Origin: an uncultured Verrucomicrobia subdivision 3 bacterium
GTDB lineage: Bacteria; Verrucomicrobiota; Verrucomicrobiia; Limisphaerales; UBA11358
Direction of reading: 5' to 3'
Assembly: GCA_903833055.1 (NCBI GenBank)
Contig: CAILDU010000027.1
Location: forward strand, 1-45,956
DNA: 45,956 nucleotides
This document shows positions 29,853 through 39,202 of the stretch, piece by piece. The translations under genes were made by a program, and so were the position numbers. The notes below the pieces were generated by a model. That model saw nothing but the letters and a program-made list of their open reading frames with translations, was not told the DNA's origin and ran no database searches. Numbering within the stretch: position 1 is the stretch's first letter; the number at the start of each line of letters is the position of its first letter.

Positions 29853-29874
29853 AAAGTATTAACTCGTGATCTTG

Positions 29875-29910
29875 AATCGTCGCATCGGCCACGGTGCGAC
29901 GATTTTTTTT
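29875..29910 (+). terminator. Rho-independent terminator after secDF
   Basis: AATCGTCGCA...TGCGACGATT followed by TTTTTTT. Confidence 0.85.
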
Positions 29911-29961
29911 GGCGCGATTGCGTTTGCAGTCCGCGCGTAAATTGTAAATCGTAAACCGCAA

Positions 29962-30918
29962 ATGACTGTCATTACACCTTGGCACTGGGCGGGTTTCATC
30001 CTGTTCGTCATTGTCTGCATCGCCGTGGACATGGGCGCATTCAGCAAACGCGCCCGCGCCGTCACCTTTCGCGCCGCGCTCGTCTGGAGCGCAGTTTGGT
30101 TTACGCTCGCAATGTTGTTCGCCGCGTTGCTCGTGCCGATGCGCGGACACGAAGAAGCCACGGAATTCGTCACCGGCTACCTGATTGAACTTTCGCTCTC
30201 GCTCGACAATATCCTCGTCATCGCGCTCATCTTTACCGCGTTCAAAGTCCCGCCGGAATTTCAAAAACGTGTGCTGGTCTGGGGCATTCTCGGCGCGCTT
30301 GTCATGCGCGGCGTGATGATTGGTGTCGGCGCGGCACTCGTGCAAAACTTTAGCTGGGTGCTTTATATCTTCGGCGTTTTTCTTATCGTCACCGGCGTAA
30401 AAATGTTGGGCGCCAAAAAAGAAGCCATCGAACCGGAGAAAAATCCCGTCATTCGCTTCGCGCGAAAAATCTTTCCCATTTCACCAACCATGGAAGGTCA
30501 GCACTTCACCACCCGAATCAATGGCCGTTTCGCCCTCACGCCGCTCGCGCTCGTTTTGATTCTGGTTGAGACAACCGATTTGATTTTTGCCGTAGATTCC
30601 GTGCCCGCCGTATTTGCCGTCACGCAAAAAGCCTTCATCGTTTTCACCTCGAATGTCTTTGCGATTCTCGGCCTGCGCTCGCTGTATTTCCTGCTCGCTG
30701 GCGCGATTGGATTGTTCCGTTACCTCACCGCCGGTCTGTCGCTCGTGCTCGTTTTCGTCGGCGCAAAAATGCTTCTCGACCCACATGACCACGAAGCGCA
30801 ATGGTTTCAAATTAAAATCCCGACCGTCACCTCGCTGCTCGTTGTCGCCGCAATTTTGTCCATCGCCATCGCGCTCTCCATCACCGCCGCACGGCGTGAA
30901 AAATCCGCTGCCAAATGA
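29962..30918 (+). CDS. TerC family integral membrane protein
   Basis: YLIELSLSLDNILVIALIF, VLVWGILGALVMRGVMIGVGAALVQNFSWVLYIFGVFLIVTGVKML, VETTDLIFAVDSVPAVFAVTQKAFIVFTSNVFAILGLRSLYFLL. Confidence 0.93.
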   Translation: MTVITPWHWAGFILFVIVCIAVDMGAFSKRARAVTFRAALVWSAVWFTLAMLFAALLVPMRGHEEATEFVTGYLIELSLSLDNILVIALIFTAFKVPPEFQKRVLVWGILGALVMRGVMIGVGAALVQNFSWVLYIFGVFLIVTGVKMLGAKKEAIEPEKNPVIRFARKIFPISPTMEGQHFTTRINGRFALTPLALVLILVETTDLIFAVDSVPAVFAVTQKAFIVFTSNVFAILGLRSLYFLLAGAIGLFRYLTAGLSLVLVFVGAKMLLDPHDHEAQWFQIKIPTVTSLLVVAAILSIAIALSITAARREKSAAK

Positions 30919-32690
30919 AATTTCGATGGACGATTGCGCCGTCGCAACCGCTCCTCGCGGAACCGCTCGCGGCGCAGTTAAAAATTTCCCCGCTCCTCGC
31001 GCAGTGTTTGCTTAATCGCGGATTGAGCGAACCGGAAGTAATTGGAAAATTTCTCGCGCCGCGTCTCAAAAATCTCGCCGATCCATTTCTGCTGCCGAAC
31101 ATGAACGCCGCCGTCGAGCGTTTGTTGCTGGCGCACGAACGCGACGAACCGCTGGTCATATTTGGCGATTATGACGTGGACGGCGTGACGTCAACCACGC
31201 TGTTGCTGGAAGTTTTACGAAAACTCGGCTGGCGCGTGGACGCGTATTTGCCGCATCGCATGGACGAAGGCTACGGCTTGAGCCGCGACGGCGTAGAAAA
31301 TTGCCTCAAGAAATTCCCCGTAAAATTATTGCTCGCCGTGGACTGCGGCTCGACTGCGGTTGAAACAATTGCCTGGCTGCGCGGGCAAAATGTGGATGTC
31401 ATCGTCCTCGACCACCATCAAGTTTCTAATCCGCCACCCGCAGCCGTCGCGCTGGTAAATCCGCAGCTTTCGGCAAGTGACGAGTGGCGAGTGGCGAGTG
31501 ACGAGAAAACTGCCCCGCTTGTCACTCGCCACTCATCACTCATCACTCGCTTCACCGAACTCTGTTCCGCCGGACTGGCGTTCAAACTGGCGCACGCCAT
31601 TTTGAAACGCGGACGCGAAACGGGTTTGCCCGGCGCGGCGGAGTTTGATTTGAAATCGCTTTTGGATTTGGTCGCGCTCGGCACGATTGCGGATTTGGTT
31701 CCGCTCATTGGCGAAAACCGAATCCTTGTCACTGCCGGTTTGGAAAAACTGAACACGACGCAACGCGCCGGAATTGTGGTGTTGAAAGAAGTCGCGCAGT
31801 CGCCGGAAAAACTTGGGACGCACGATGTGGGTTTCCAACTCGCACCGCGATTGAATGCTTCAGGCCGATTGGAAACGGCGGAAGAATCGTTGCATTTGTT
31901 GCTCGCGGAAAATTTGGACGAGGCGCTGCCACTTGCGCAAAATCTCGATGCGCGGAATCGCGAGCGCCAGAAAATTGAGCGCGGCATCAGCGATGCGGCT
32001 GGCGGCATCGTGCGCTCGAAGTTTGATGGAGAAAAAGATTTTGTCATCGTCGAGGGACAATTGCTCTGGCACATCGGCGTCGTTGGAATTGTGGCGTCGC
32101 GCGTGCTGGCGGAATTTTATCGCCCGACAATTATTCTCGGTGGTGATGCGGAAACGTGGCGCGGATCGGGTCGCAGCATCGCGGGATTTGATTTGGCGGC
32201 GGCGTTGCGCGAGTGCGACGATTTACTCATCAAGCACGGCGGCCACGCGATGGCGGCGGGCCTGACGATTGCGCCGGACAAGGTGGATTTGTTCCGCGCG
32301 CGCCTGAACGAAATTGCGCGGCGCACGTTGAAGGTGGAAGATTTGCAGCCGCCATTGCGCTTGGATGCAGAAGTTGTGTTGAACGAAATCACCTTGGATT
32401 CATTGGCGGAATTGGAACAGTTGAAGCCGATGGGGCAGGGGAATCCGGCGTTGCAATTTTGCGCGCGCAATCTCACGCAGAAAAAACCGCCGCTGCGAAT
32501 GGGCGCGACAAAGCAGCACGTCAAGCTGTGGGTGACGGACGGCGCGGTGACGCACGAGGCGGTCTGGTGGAACGCGGGCGCGTTGCCGGATGGAAAATTT
32601 GATCTGGCATTTGCGCCAAGCGTGAACGAGTTCAACGGTCGGACGACGGTGCAATTAAAGGTGTTAGATTGGCGCTCGGCGACTAGTTGA
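30915..32690 (+). CDS. recJ: Single-stranded-DNA-specific exonuclease RecJ
   Basis: VIFGDYDVDGVTSTTLLLEVL (DHH motif I), PHRMDEGYGLS, VDCGSTAVE, VIVLDHHQ, HGGHAMAAGLTI; ATGA overlap with the terC-like gene. Confidence 0.95.
   Translation: MKFRWTIAPSQPLLAEPLAAQLKISPLLAQCLLNRGLSEPEVIGKFLAPRLKNLADPFLLPNMNAAVERLLLAHERDEPLVIFGDYDVDGVTSTTLLLEVLRKLGWRVDAYLPHRMDEGYGLSRDGVENCLKKFPVKLLLAVDCGSTAVETIAWLRGQNVDVIVLDHHQVSNPPPAAVALVNPQLSASDEWRVASDEKTAPLVTRHSSLITRFTELCSAGLAFKLAHAILKRGRETGLPGAAEFDLKSLLDLVALGTIADLVPLIGENRILVTAGLEKLNTTQRAGIVVLKEVAQSPEKLGTHDVGFQLAPRLNASGRLETAEESLHLLLAENLDEALPLAQNLDARNRERQKIERGISDAAGGIVRSKFDGEKDFVIVEGQLLWHIGVVGIVASRVLAEFYRPTIILGGDAETWRGSGRSIAGFDLAAALRECDDLLIKHGGHAMAAGLTIAPDKVDLFRARLNEIARRTLKVEDLQPPLRLDAEVVLNEITLDSLAELEQLKPMGQGNPALQFCARNLTQKKPPLRMGATKQHVKLWVTDGAVTHEAVWWNAGALPDGKFDLAFAPSVNEFNGRTTVQLKVLDWRSATS
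31476..31550. repeat. Heptamer-based inverted repeat embedded in recJ
   Basis: AGTGACGAGTGGCGAGTGGCGAGTGACGAG ... GTCACTCGCCACTCATCACTCATCACTCGC; in frame, encoding ASDEWRVASDEKTAPLVTRHSSLITR. Confidence 0.92.
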
Positions 32691-32856
32691 AAAGGGCTTG
32701 CCAGAATCGGGTTTCTGGCTAGAATCGGCTTCGTCTGTAAGATAATTTGACCTTTCGAGCATGGTGAATCTTCAAGTGAACTTGGTTCAGTGATGATTTG
32801 AAACCCGGTAGTCGGGAACAGACGAAAACGGTTAGTATCGAGCAACAAATCATTAA

Positions 32857-33246
32857 ATGAGCACGAAATTGTTTGTGGGAAATCTTTCCTTCAACACCAC
32901 GGAAAACGACCTGCAGGACGCGTTTGCGGCCCACGGTCAAGTCGTCGAAGCCACCCTCATGATGGACCGGATGACCGGCCGTTCACGCGGGTTTGCGTTT
33001 GTCACTTACTCCACGCCCGAAGAAGCCCAGAAGGCGATCGAGGCGATGAATGGCGCACAAGTTGATGGTCGCGCGTTGACGGTCAACGTCGCCCGTCCGA
33101 AAGAAGAACGTCCCCCCGGCGGTGGCGGTCGTGATCGCGGTCCGCGTCGCGAAGGCGGCGGCGGTTATGGCGGCGGCGGCGGTGGTGGTGGATACGGTGG
33201 TGGCGGCAGCCGTGGCGGCGGCGGTGGTGGTCGTGACCGTTATTAA
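32857..33246 (+). CDS. RRM-domain RNA-binding protein with Gly-rich C-terminus
   Basis: KLFVGNLSFNTTENDLQDAF (RNP2), RGFAFVTY (RNP1), then GGGGYGGGGGGGGYGGGG tail. Confidence 0.94.
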   Translation: MSTKLFVGNLSFNTTENDLQDAFAAHGQVVEATLMMDRMTGRSRGFAFVTYSTPEEAQKAIEAMNGAQVDGRALTVNVARPKEERPPGGGGRDRGPRREGGGGYGGGGGGGGYGGGGSRGGGGGGRDRY

Positions 33247-33265
33247 TTTACCAAAATAATCATTG

Positions 33266-33306
33266 GCTTGGGCAGCATCGTAAAAAGTGTTGCCCAAGCT
33301 TTTTTG
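33266..33306 (+). terminator. Rho-independent terminator after the RRM gene
   Basis: GCTTGGGCA...TGCCCAAGC followed by TTTTTT. Confidence 0.85.
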
Positions 33307-33319
33307 CTAGAAAAGTTCA

Positions 33320-33532
33320 ATGGAAGAGCACATTGAAGTTGAAGGAAAAATCCTGACGGTTCTCGCCGGAACGATGTTCCGCGTCGAACTCGACAACAAG
33401 CATCAGGTGCTGGCGACCATTTCCGGCAAGATGCGGAAACGCTTCGTGCGCCTCACTTCCGGCGATCGCGTGAAGATGGAAATGTCGCCTTACGACTTAA
33501 ACAAGGCGCGCATCGTCTGGCGAATTGGTTGA
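33320..33532 (+). CDS. infA: Translation initiation factor IF-1
   Basis: [64 protein letters not shown]. Confidence 0.95.
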   Translation: MEEHIEVEGKILTVLAGTMFRVELDNKHQVLATISGKMRKRFVRLTSGDRVKMEMSPYDLNKARIVWRIG

Positions 33533-33614
33533 AGGTTTAAAGTTGAAGGTTGCAAGTTTCCTTCTGCGGTGGTCGAATTACAACCTGCAACTTTCAACTT
33601 TCAACCTGCAACTC
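33527..33614. repeat. Heptamer tandem repeats in large inverted repeat between infA and ispD
   Basis: GGTTGAA GGTTTAA AGTTGAA GGTTGCA AGTTTCC ... ACAACCT GCAACTT TCAACTT TCAACCT GCAACTC. Confidence 0.92.
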
Positions 33615-33616
33615 AA

Positions 33617-34294
33617 ATGACTTCCGCAATCATTGTCGCCGCCGGCAAAGGCACGCGCATGGGCGCGAACATTGACAAACTCTGGCTCGAAGTCGCCGGT
33701 CGTCCCGTCATCGCGCACACTTGGAAACAATTCAACGATGCAAGTTGCGTGGACGAAATCATTTTAGTCGTGCGCGACGGGATGCAATCGCACTTCACGG
33801 AACTCGCGCAGAAATTTCATTTTCAAAAACCATTTCGCCTCGTCGTTGGTGGCGCGGAGCGACAAGACTCGGTTTGGAATGGACTCGCCGCCGTTTCACC
33901 AAAAACGGAAATTGTCGCCATTCAAGATGCGGCGCGGCCTTGCACGAGTGCGGATTTAATTGCGGCTACAATTGCTGCTGCGCGCGAAACCGGCGCCGCC
34001 GTCGCCGCGCAGCCGGTGACGGATACGATTAAAGAAACGGCGGACGGCAAAATTATTTCGCGCACCGTTGACCGCTCGAAACTGTGGTCGGTGCAGACGC
34101 CGCAGACATTTCGCGTGGAAGTCATTCGCCGCGCCATTTCTGCGGCGCGCGAAAAAAATCTCATTCTCACCGATGACACGGCGGCGTGCGAACTCATCGG
34201 CCAGCCGGTTCAACTCGTGAAAGCCGCGACGCCGAATCCCAAAGTCACCGTGCCGGCGGACTTGCCGTTCATCGAAAATCTGCTGCGGTCTTAA
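33617..34294 (+). CDS. ispD: 2-C-methyl-D-erythritol 4-phosphate cytidylyltransferase
   Basis: TSAIIVAAGKGTRMGANIDKLWLEVAGRPVIAHTW, VVGGAERQDSVWNGL, IQDAARP, LTDDTAACE. Confidence 0.95.
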   Translation: MTSAIIVAAGKGTRMGANIDKLWLEVAGRPVIAHTWKQFNDASCVDEIILVVRDGMQSHFTELAQKFHFQKPFRLVVGGAERQDSVWNGLAAVSPKTEIVAIQDAARPCTSADLIAATIAAARETGAAVAAQPVTDTIKETADGKIISRTVDRSKLWSVQTPQTFRVEVIRRAISAAREKNLILTDDTAACELIGQPVQLVKAATPNPKVTVPADLPFIENLLRS

Positions 34295-34348
34295 TTGGCA
34301 GGTTCAAAGGATTTGTGTCTTGGTGTCTTCGTGGTAAATTTCTGCGCG

Positions 34349-35662
34349 ATGAAGCGACGTTTTATTTTTGGACTGGTCGTGGTGATGCTCCTGCTCAATT
34401 TGGCATTGGGCGCGAAGATTTATCTTTCCGCCGCGCAAGCCGCCACGGACGCCGATAATCCGCAGGTAAATCTGGCGTTGTTCAATGACGCCATTCAAAA
34501 AATCCGTAATGAATACGTGGACGGAACCAATCTGACGTATCAGCAACTCGTTTATGCCTCGCTCAAAGGCGCGGTCGGCAAGCTCGATCCGCACAGTGAA
34601 TTTCTCGACGCTGATTCGTTCCAACAATTGCAGGACGATACCGAAGGTCAATTCGGCGGACTTGGTCTGGTGGTCGCGTTGCGCGACGGGCGCATCACTG
34701 TCATCGCGCCGATGGAAGACACGCCCGGATCGCGCGCGGGAATTTTGAGTGGCGATTACATCACGCAGGTCGAAGGACAAAGTGTGGAAGGGCAACCGCT
34801 GGCAGATGTCGTCAAGTTGTTGCGCGGCGAACCCGGTTCGCCTGTCACGCTCACCGTTGCGCGTCCGTCCACCGGCGAGAAGAAAAATTATACTTTGCAG
34901 CGCGCCATCATCCAGATGCAGATGGTCAAGGACATCAATGGCAAACAGGAATTTCCGGTGGACAATAATAAAATTGGCTACGTGCGCCTCACCCAATTCG
35001 GCGACAAGACGGCGGACGATTTGGAAATGGCGTTGAACAAATTAAAATCGCAAGGCGTGAAAGGATTGGTTTTGGATTTGCGCTGGAATCCGGGCGGGCT
35101 GCTTGATCAAGCCGTGGCCGTTTGCCAGAAATTTTTGCCACGCAACCAACTCGTCGTTTCCACCGAAGGTCGTCGTGTGCTGGAAAAATATTTTGCCGAA
35201 GGCAGCGGTGATGAATTGAAAAATATTCCCATCGTGGTGCTGGTTAATCTTGGCAGCGCGAGTGCGGCGGAAATTGTCACCGGCTGTTTGCAAGATTTGC
35301 ATCGCGCCGTTGTGCTGGGAGAAAAAACGTTTGGCAAAGGTTCCGTGCAAACCATTTTTCCGCTCGATGACGGCTCGGCGTTGAAGTTGACCGTGGCGCA
35401 TTATTACACACCCAGTCACAAGATTATTCATCAGCGCGGGATTACGCCGGACGTTCTTGTGCCGTTGAGCGATGCCGAGGAAGCCGCGCTGCTCCTCAAA
35501 CGCACGCCGGGCGGACTCGACGGAATTCCTTCGGGAACGCGCGCCCACGTTGATAAAATTCACGACGAGCAACTGGAACGCGCTGAGGATTTGCTAAAAG
35601 GTTTGCTGCTTTACGACCAAATTTCGGGCGGTGCTTCGTTGAAAAAAGTTGCGGCCAAATAA
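34349..35662 (+). CDS. S41 family carboxyl-terminal processing peptidase
   Basis: PHSEFLDADSFQQLQDDTEGQFGGLG, PDZ domain, LVLDLRWNPGGLLDQAV, VVLVNLGSASAAEIVTGCLQD, GEKTFGKGSVQT. Confidence 0.94.
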   Translation: MKRRFIFGLVVVMLLLNLALGAKIYLSAAQAATDADNPQVNLALFNDAIQKIRNEYVDGTNLTYQQLVYASLKGAVGKLDPHSEFLDADSFQQLQDDTEGQFGGLGLVVALRDGRITVIAPMEDTPGSRAGILSGDYITQVEGQSVEGQPLADVVKLLRGEPGSPVTLTVARPSTGEKKNYTLQRAIIQMQMVKDINGKQEFPVDNNKIGYVRLTQFGDKTADDLEMALNKLKSQGVKGLVLDLRWNPGGLLDQAVAVCQKFLPRNQLVVSTEGRRVLEKYFAEGSGDELKNIPIVVLVNLGSASAAEIVTGCLQDLHRAVVLGEKTFGKGSVQTIFPLDDGSALKLTVAHYYTPSHKIIHQRGITPDVLVPLSDAEEAALLLKRTPGGLDGIPSGTRAHVDKIHDEQLERAEDLLKGLLLYDQISGGASLKKVAAK

Positions 35663-35666
35663 CCAC

Positions 35667-36692
35667 ATGACGATTCTCGCGCTTGAAACTTCCTGCGACG
35701 AAACCAGCGTGGCCGTCGTGCGCGATGGAAAAATTCTTTCCAACGTGGTTGCGTCACAGATTGAGTTACACGCGGAATACGGCGGTGTCGTGCCTGAACT
35801 CGCGGCGCGCGAGCATCTAAAAAATCTTTTGCCGGTCGCGCAATCGGCGTTGCGCGAAGCGGAAATTTCCATCGCGCAAGTTGACGCGATTGCTGCGACG
35901 CAGGGACCAGGTTTACCGAATGCTTTACTCGTTGGTTTGAAGGCCGCGCAGGCGGCGGCGTTCGCGCTGAACAAGCCGTTCATCGGTGTCAACCATCACG
36001 AGGCGCATTTGTATTCGCCGTGGATTTCCGGTGAAACGCTGACGGCGGATTTTTCAAAATTTCAACCGAATGTTTCGCTCATCGTCAGCGGCGGACACAC
36101 GTTACTCGTGCTGGTGAAATCAGAATTAAATCATCGCGTGTTGGGCGGAACGATTGACGACGCGGCGGGCGAATGTTTTGACAAAACCGGCAAGCTCATG
36201 GGGCTGCCGTATCCCGCCGGGCCGGTGATTGACAAACTGGCGGAGCAGGGGAATCCGACTGCGTTTGCTTTTCCGCGTCCGCTGTTGCACGACGCGAATG
36301 ACGATTTCAGCTTTAGCGGTTTGAAAACTTCCGTGCGTTATTTTATCCGCGACCATCCGGCGCTGCTCGAAGATCGGAAACAGGTTTGTGATTTGTGCGC
36401 CAGCGTGCAGGCGGCGATTATCGAAGTGCTGGTGAAGAAAACCATCCGTGCGGCGAAGCGCGAAAATGTCCGTTGCGTGACGGCTTCCGGCGGCGTGACG
36501 TGCAATCGCGCTTTGCGTTTGGAATTGGAAAAAGCGTGTGCTAAAAACGGCTTCACGTTGCGGCTCGCGGAAAAATCTCTTTGCACGGACAACGCGGCGA
36601 TGATTGGGATTCTGGCCGAAAGAAAATTATTGGCGCACGTTCCGCTGCCGTTGCTGGACGAGGAAATCAAACCGGGTTGGGCGCTGGCGTAA
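35667..36692 (+). CDS. tsaD: tRNA N6-adenosine threonylcarbamoyltransferase TsaD
   Basis: MTILALETSCDETSVAVVRDGKILSNVVASQ, GVNHHEAHLYSPW, VSGGHTLLVLV, VTASGGVTCNRALR. Confidence 0.96.
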   Translation: MTILALETSCDETSVAVVRDGKILSNVVASQIELHAEYGGVVPELAAREHLKNLLPVAQSALREAEISIAQVDAIAATQGPGLPNALLVGLKAAQAAAFALNKPFIGVNHHEAHLYSPWISGETLTADFSKFQPNVSLIVSGGHTLLVLVKSELNHRVLGGTIDDAAGECFDKTGKLMGLPYPAGPVIDKLAEQGNPTAFAFPRPLLHDANDDFSFSGLKTSVRYFIRDHPALLEDRKQVCDLCASVQAAIIEVLVKKTIRAAKRENVRCVTASGGVTCNRALRLELEKACAKNGFTLRLAEKSLCTDNAAMIGILAERKLLAHVPLPLLDEEIKPGWALA

Positions 36693-36776
36693 GTGAAATT
36701 GCGGCAAAATTAAATCAGTTCTTCCATCATTCGCGTGTAGGAAATTCTTTACTCTTTTTTCCCAAATTCGCAAAGT

Positions 36777-38768
36777 ATGCGCGTGTTAATTGAGAGTGAT
36801 TCACGGGTCAAACCGATTGCGACCGCGCCGGACGCCACGATGCCAGACGAATTTATTTCCAAGTTTCAGGCCGCGTTAAAACGGTCGCAGGATTTCCTTT
36901 TGTCGGAGCAAAAACCGGAAGGTTTTTGGGTCGGCGAACTCATGGTGGATTCCACGCTCGTTTCCGACACGGTCGCGTATCACCATTGGAATGGCAAAGT
37001 GGATCCGGAATGGCAGCGCAAGGCGGTCAATCACATCTTCTCGATGCAATTGCCGGACGGCGGTTGGAATATTTACCACGGCGGACCGTCGGAAGTGAAC
37101 GCCACCATCAAGGCGTATCTCGCACTCAAACTCGCCGGCGTGCCGGTGAAAGATCCGCGCATGTTGAAAGCGCGTGAAGTGGCGCTGCACTTCGGCGGCG
37201 TGCCACGCATGAATACCTTTTCGAAATTGTATCTCGCGTTGATTGGTTTGTTTCCGTGGGAATATGTGCCGACGATTCCGTGCGAGGTGCTGCTCATCGG
37301 CAAATGGTTCCACGTGAATTTCTGGGACATGAGCAACTGGTCGCGCGGGATGCTCGTGCCGTTGGCCATCATCAATCATTACAAACCGACGCACGCAGTC
37401 AACGTGACGCTTGACGAACTTTATCCTGAAGGTATTCACGAACGCGACCTCGCGCTCGCGCCCGACCCAGAACGGATTTCGCTACGGAATTTTTTCCTAT
37501 GGTTGGATCGCTTGCATAAACTTGCCGAATGGTTTGTGGAACACGGCTTACATCCGTTCCGCAAAACTGCCTTGAAACGTTGTGAAGCGTGGATGCTCGA
37601 ACGCTTCGAAGGCAGCGACGGACTCGCCGCAATTTTCCCAGCGATGCTTAATTCGCTCATCGCGCTCAAGGCGCTGGGTTATCCAGATGACCATCCGCAA
37701 GTTGTTCGCGCCGCGCATGAGTTGAAGAAACTCGAGCATGAAGAAAAAGATTCCGTCCGCATCGAACCGTGCTTTTCACCGGTGTGGGACACGGCCATCG
37801 TCGCAATTTGTCTGCGCGAATCCGGCGTTCCCGAAAATCATCCGGCGATGAAAAAATGCGCCGAGTGGCTGATGGAAAAAGAGATCCGTTTTGCCGGTGA
37901 CTGGATTCATAAAAACCCCGCGGAAGTCGAACCGAGCGGTTGGGTGTTTGAATACAACAACAAGTGGAACCCTGACGTGGACGACACCGCGATGGTGTTG
38001 CTCGCGTTGCGTTTGATTGCCACGGACAATCCGGCGAAGCGCGACGAATGTTTCAAGCGTGGTCTGAAATGGATGATGACTTTCCAGTGCAAAGACGGCG
38101 GCTGGGCGGCGTTCGACAAAGATTGCACAAAGAACATTTTGGAAAAAGTTCCGTTCGCCGATCACAACGCGATGCTCGACCCCGAATGCGCCGATATCAC
38201 CGCGCGCATTCTCGAATTGCTCGGCTACGAAGGCTGGAGCGACGGACATCATCAGGTGAAAGACGCGCTCGCCTACGTCAAAGAGCAGCAGGAAGAAGAC
38301 GGCTCGTGGTATGGCCGCTGGGGTGTGAATTACATTTACGGAACGTGGCAGGTGCTACGCGGCATGCGCGCGATGAACTTGAACATGAATGAAGACTGGC
38401 TGCAGCGCGGCAAGGCTTGGCTCGAAAGTGTTCAGCGCGACGACGGTGGTTGGGGCGAACGCTGCAACACCTACGACGATCCCGTTTTCAAGGGGCAGGG
38501 GCCGAGCACCGCGTCGCAAACCGCTTGGGCCGTCATGGGTTTGTGCGCGTTTGACGATCCCGAAAATCCCGTGCTCAAGCGCGGCATTGAGTATCTCGCG
38601 CGCACGCAAAATGCCGACGGCTCGTGGACGGAAGCCGAGACCACCGGCACCGGTTTCCCGAAAGTGTTCTATCTGAAATACGATATGTATCGCAACGCGT
38701 GGCCGCTGCTGGCGCTGGGAACTTACAAGCAGATTTGCGAACGCGCGGCGGCAAAGAAAAGTATTTAG
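36777..38768 (+). CDS. shc: Squalene-hopene cyclase (true start possibly ATG 36840)
   Basis: DVDDTAMVLLALR (DxDD catalytic motif), multiple QW motifs (QCKDGGWAAFD, QEEDGSWYGRWGVNYIYGTW, QRDDGGWGERC, QNADGSWTE). Confidence 0.94.
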   Translation: MRVLIESDSRVKPIATAPDATMPDEFISKFQAALKRSQDFLLSEQKPEGFWVGELMVDSTLVSDTVAYHHWNGKVDPEWQRKAVNHIFSMQLPDGGWNIYHGGPSEVNATIKAYLALKLAGVPVKDPRMLKAREVALHFGGVPRMNTFSKLYLALIGLFPWEYVPTIPCEVLLIGKWFHVNFWDMSNWSRGMLVPLAIINHYKPTHAVNVTLDELYPEGIHERDLALAPDPERISLRNFFLWLDRLHKLAEWFVEHGLHPFRKTALKRCEAWMLERFEGSDGLAAIFPAMLNSLIALKALGYPDDHPQVVRAAHELKKLEHEEKDSVRIEPCFSPVWDTAIVAICLRESGVPENHPAMKKCAEWLMEKEIRFAGDWIHKNPAEVEPSGWVFEYNNKWNPDVDDTAMVLLALRLIATDNPAKRDECFKRGLKWMMTFQCKDGGWAAFDKDCTKNILEKVPFADHNAMLDPECADITARILELLGYEGWSDGHHQVKDALAYVKEQQEEDGSWYGRWGVNYIYGTWQVLRGMRAMNLNMNEDWLQRGKAWLESVQRDDGGWGERCNTYDDPVFKGQGPSTASQTAWAVMGLCAFDDPENPVLKRGIEYLARTQNADGSWTEAETTGTGFPKVFYLKYDMYRNAWPLLALGTYKQICERAAAKKSI

Positions 38769-38872
38769 TCAGCTACTGGCAAGTTGCGTTCGGGAGTCCG
38801 CGACCGCTTCCCATTGATGCGTCGAAGGAGCTTTGCCGTCCGCAGTTTTAACCCGCCGCCTCGCGACCACAA

Positions 38873-39019
38873 CTTTTGGACTACTGACCTGAACCTTGGT
38901 GTCCGCCGGTTCAACTTTCGGACACGCGGGTTCAACCTTGGGCTTGCCAACCTCAACTCTGGAACCCAAAACCTCAACTTGGGGACACAAAAGTTGAACT
39001 TTTGAACGCGGAACTTGAA
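38873..39019. repeat. Degenerate 21-bp tandem array, seven units
   Basis: Seven consecutive 21-mers, each ending in (C/G)AA: cttttggactactgacctgaa / ccttggtgtccgccggttcaa / ctttcggacacgcgggttcaa / ccttgggcttgccaacctcaa / ctctggaacccaaaacctcaa / cttggggacacaaaagttgaa / cttttgaacgcggaacttgaa. Confidence 0.9.
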
Positions 39020-39202
39020 TTTGGAACCGCCAAAATCCGTCAGTTGCCAATAAAACTCAACTTTTTGTCAAAAAACGGTTGGTTTGGGCGATTCAGATGG
39101 AGTTGGCTGGTTGCGATAGGGGTTGCTGCTTCCTGCCGGTCAGGTCGAAGGCTGGACGGTTGCGGCAACCGAAACCAACACAACCTTAAACAAGCAAAAA
39201 AC

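Noticed and set aside
34304-34996. 230-aa minus-strand ORF antisense to ctpA
   Set aside because: Shadow ORF; S41 peptidase on the plus strand is well supported.
38769-39050. Minus-strand 93-aa ORF (VEVGKPKVEPACPKVEP...) and plus-strand 73-aa ORF with LNLGTQ heptads
   Set aside because: Open frames are explained by the 21-bp tandem repeat on both strands; no RBS or homology evidence visible.
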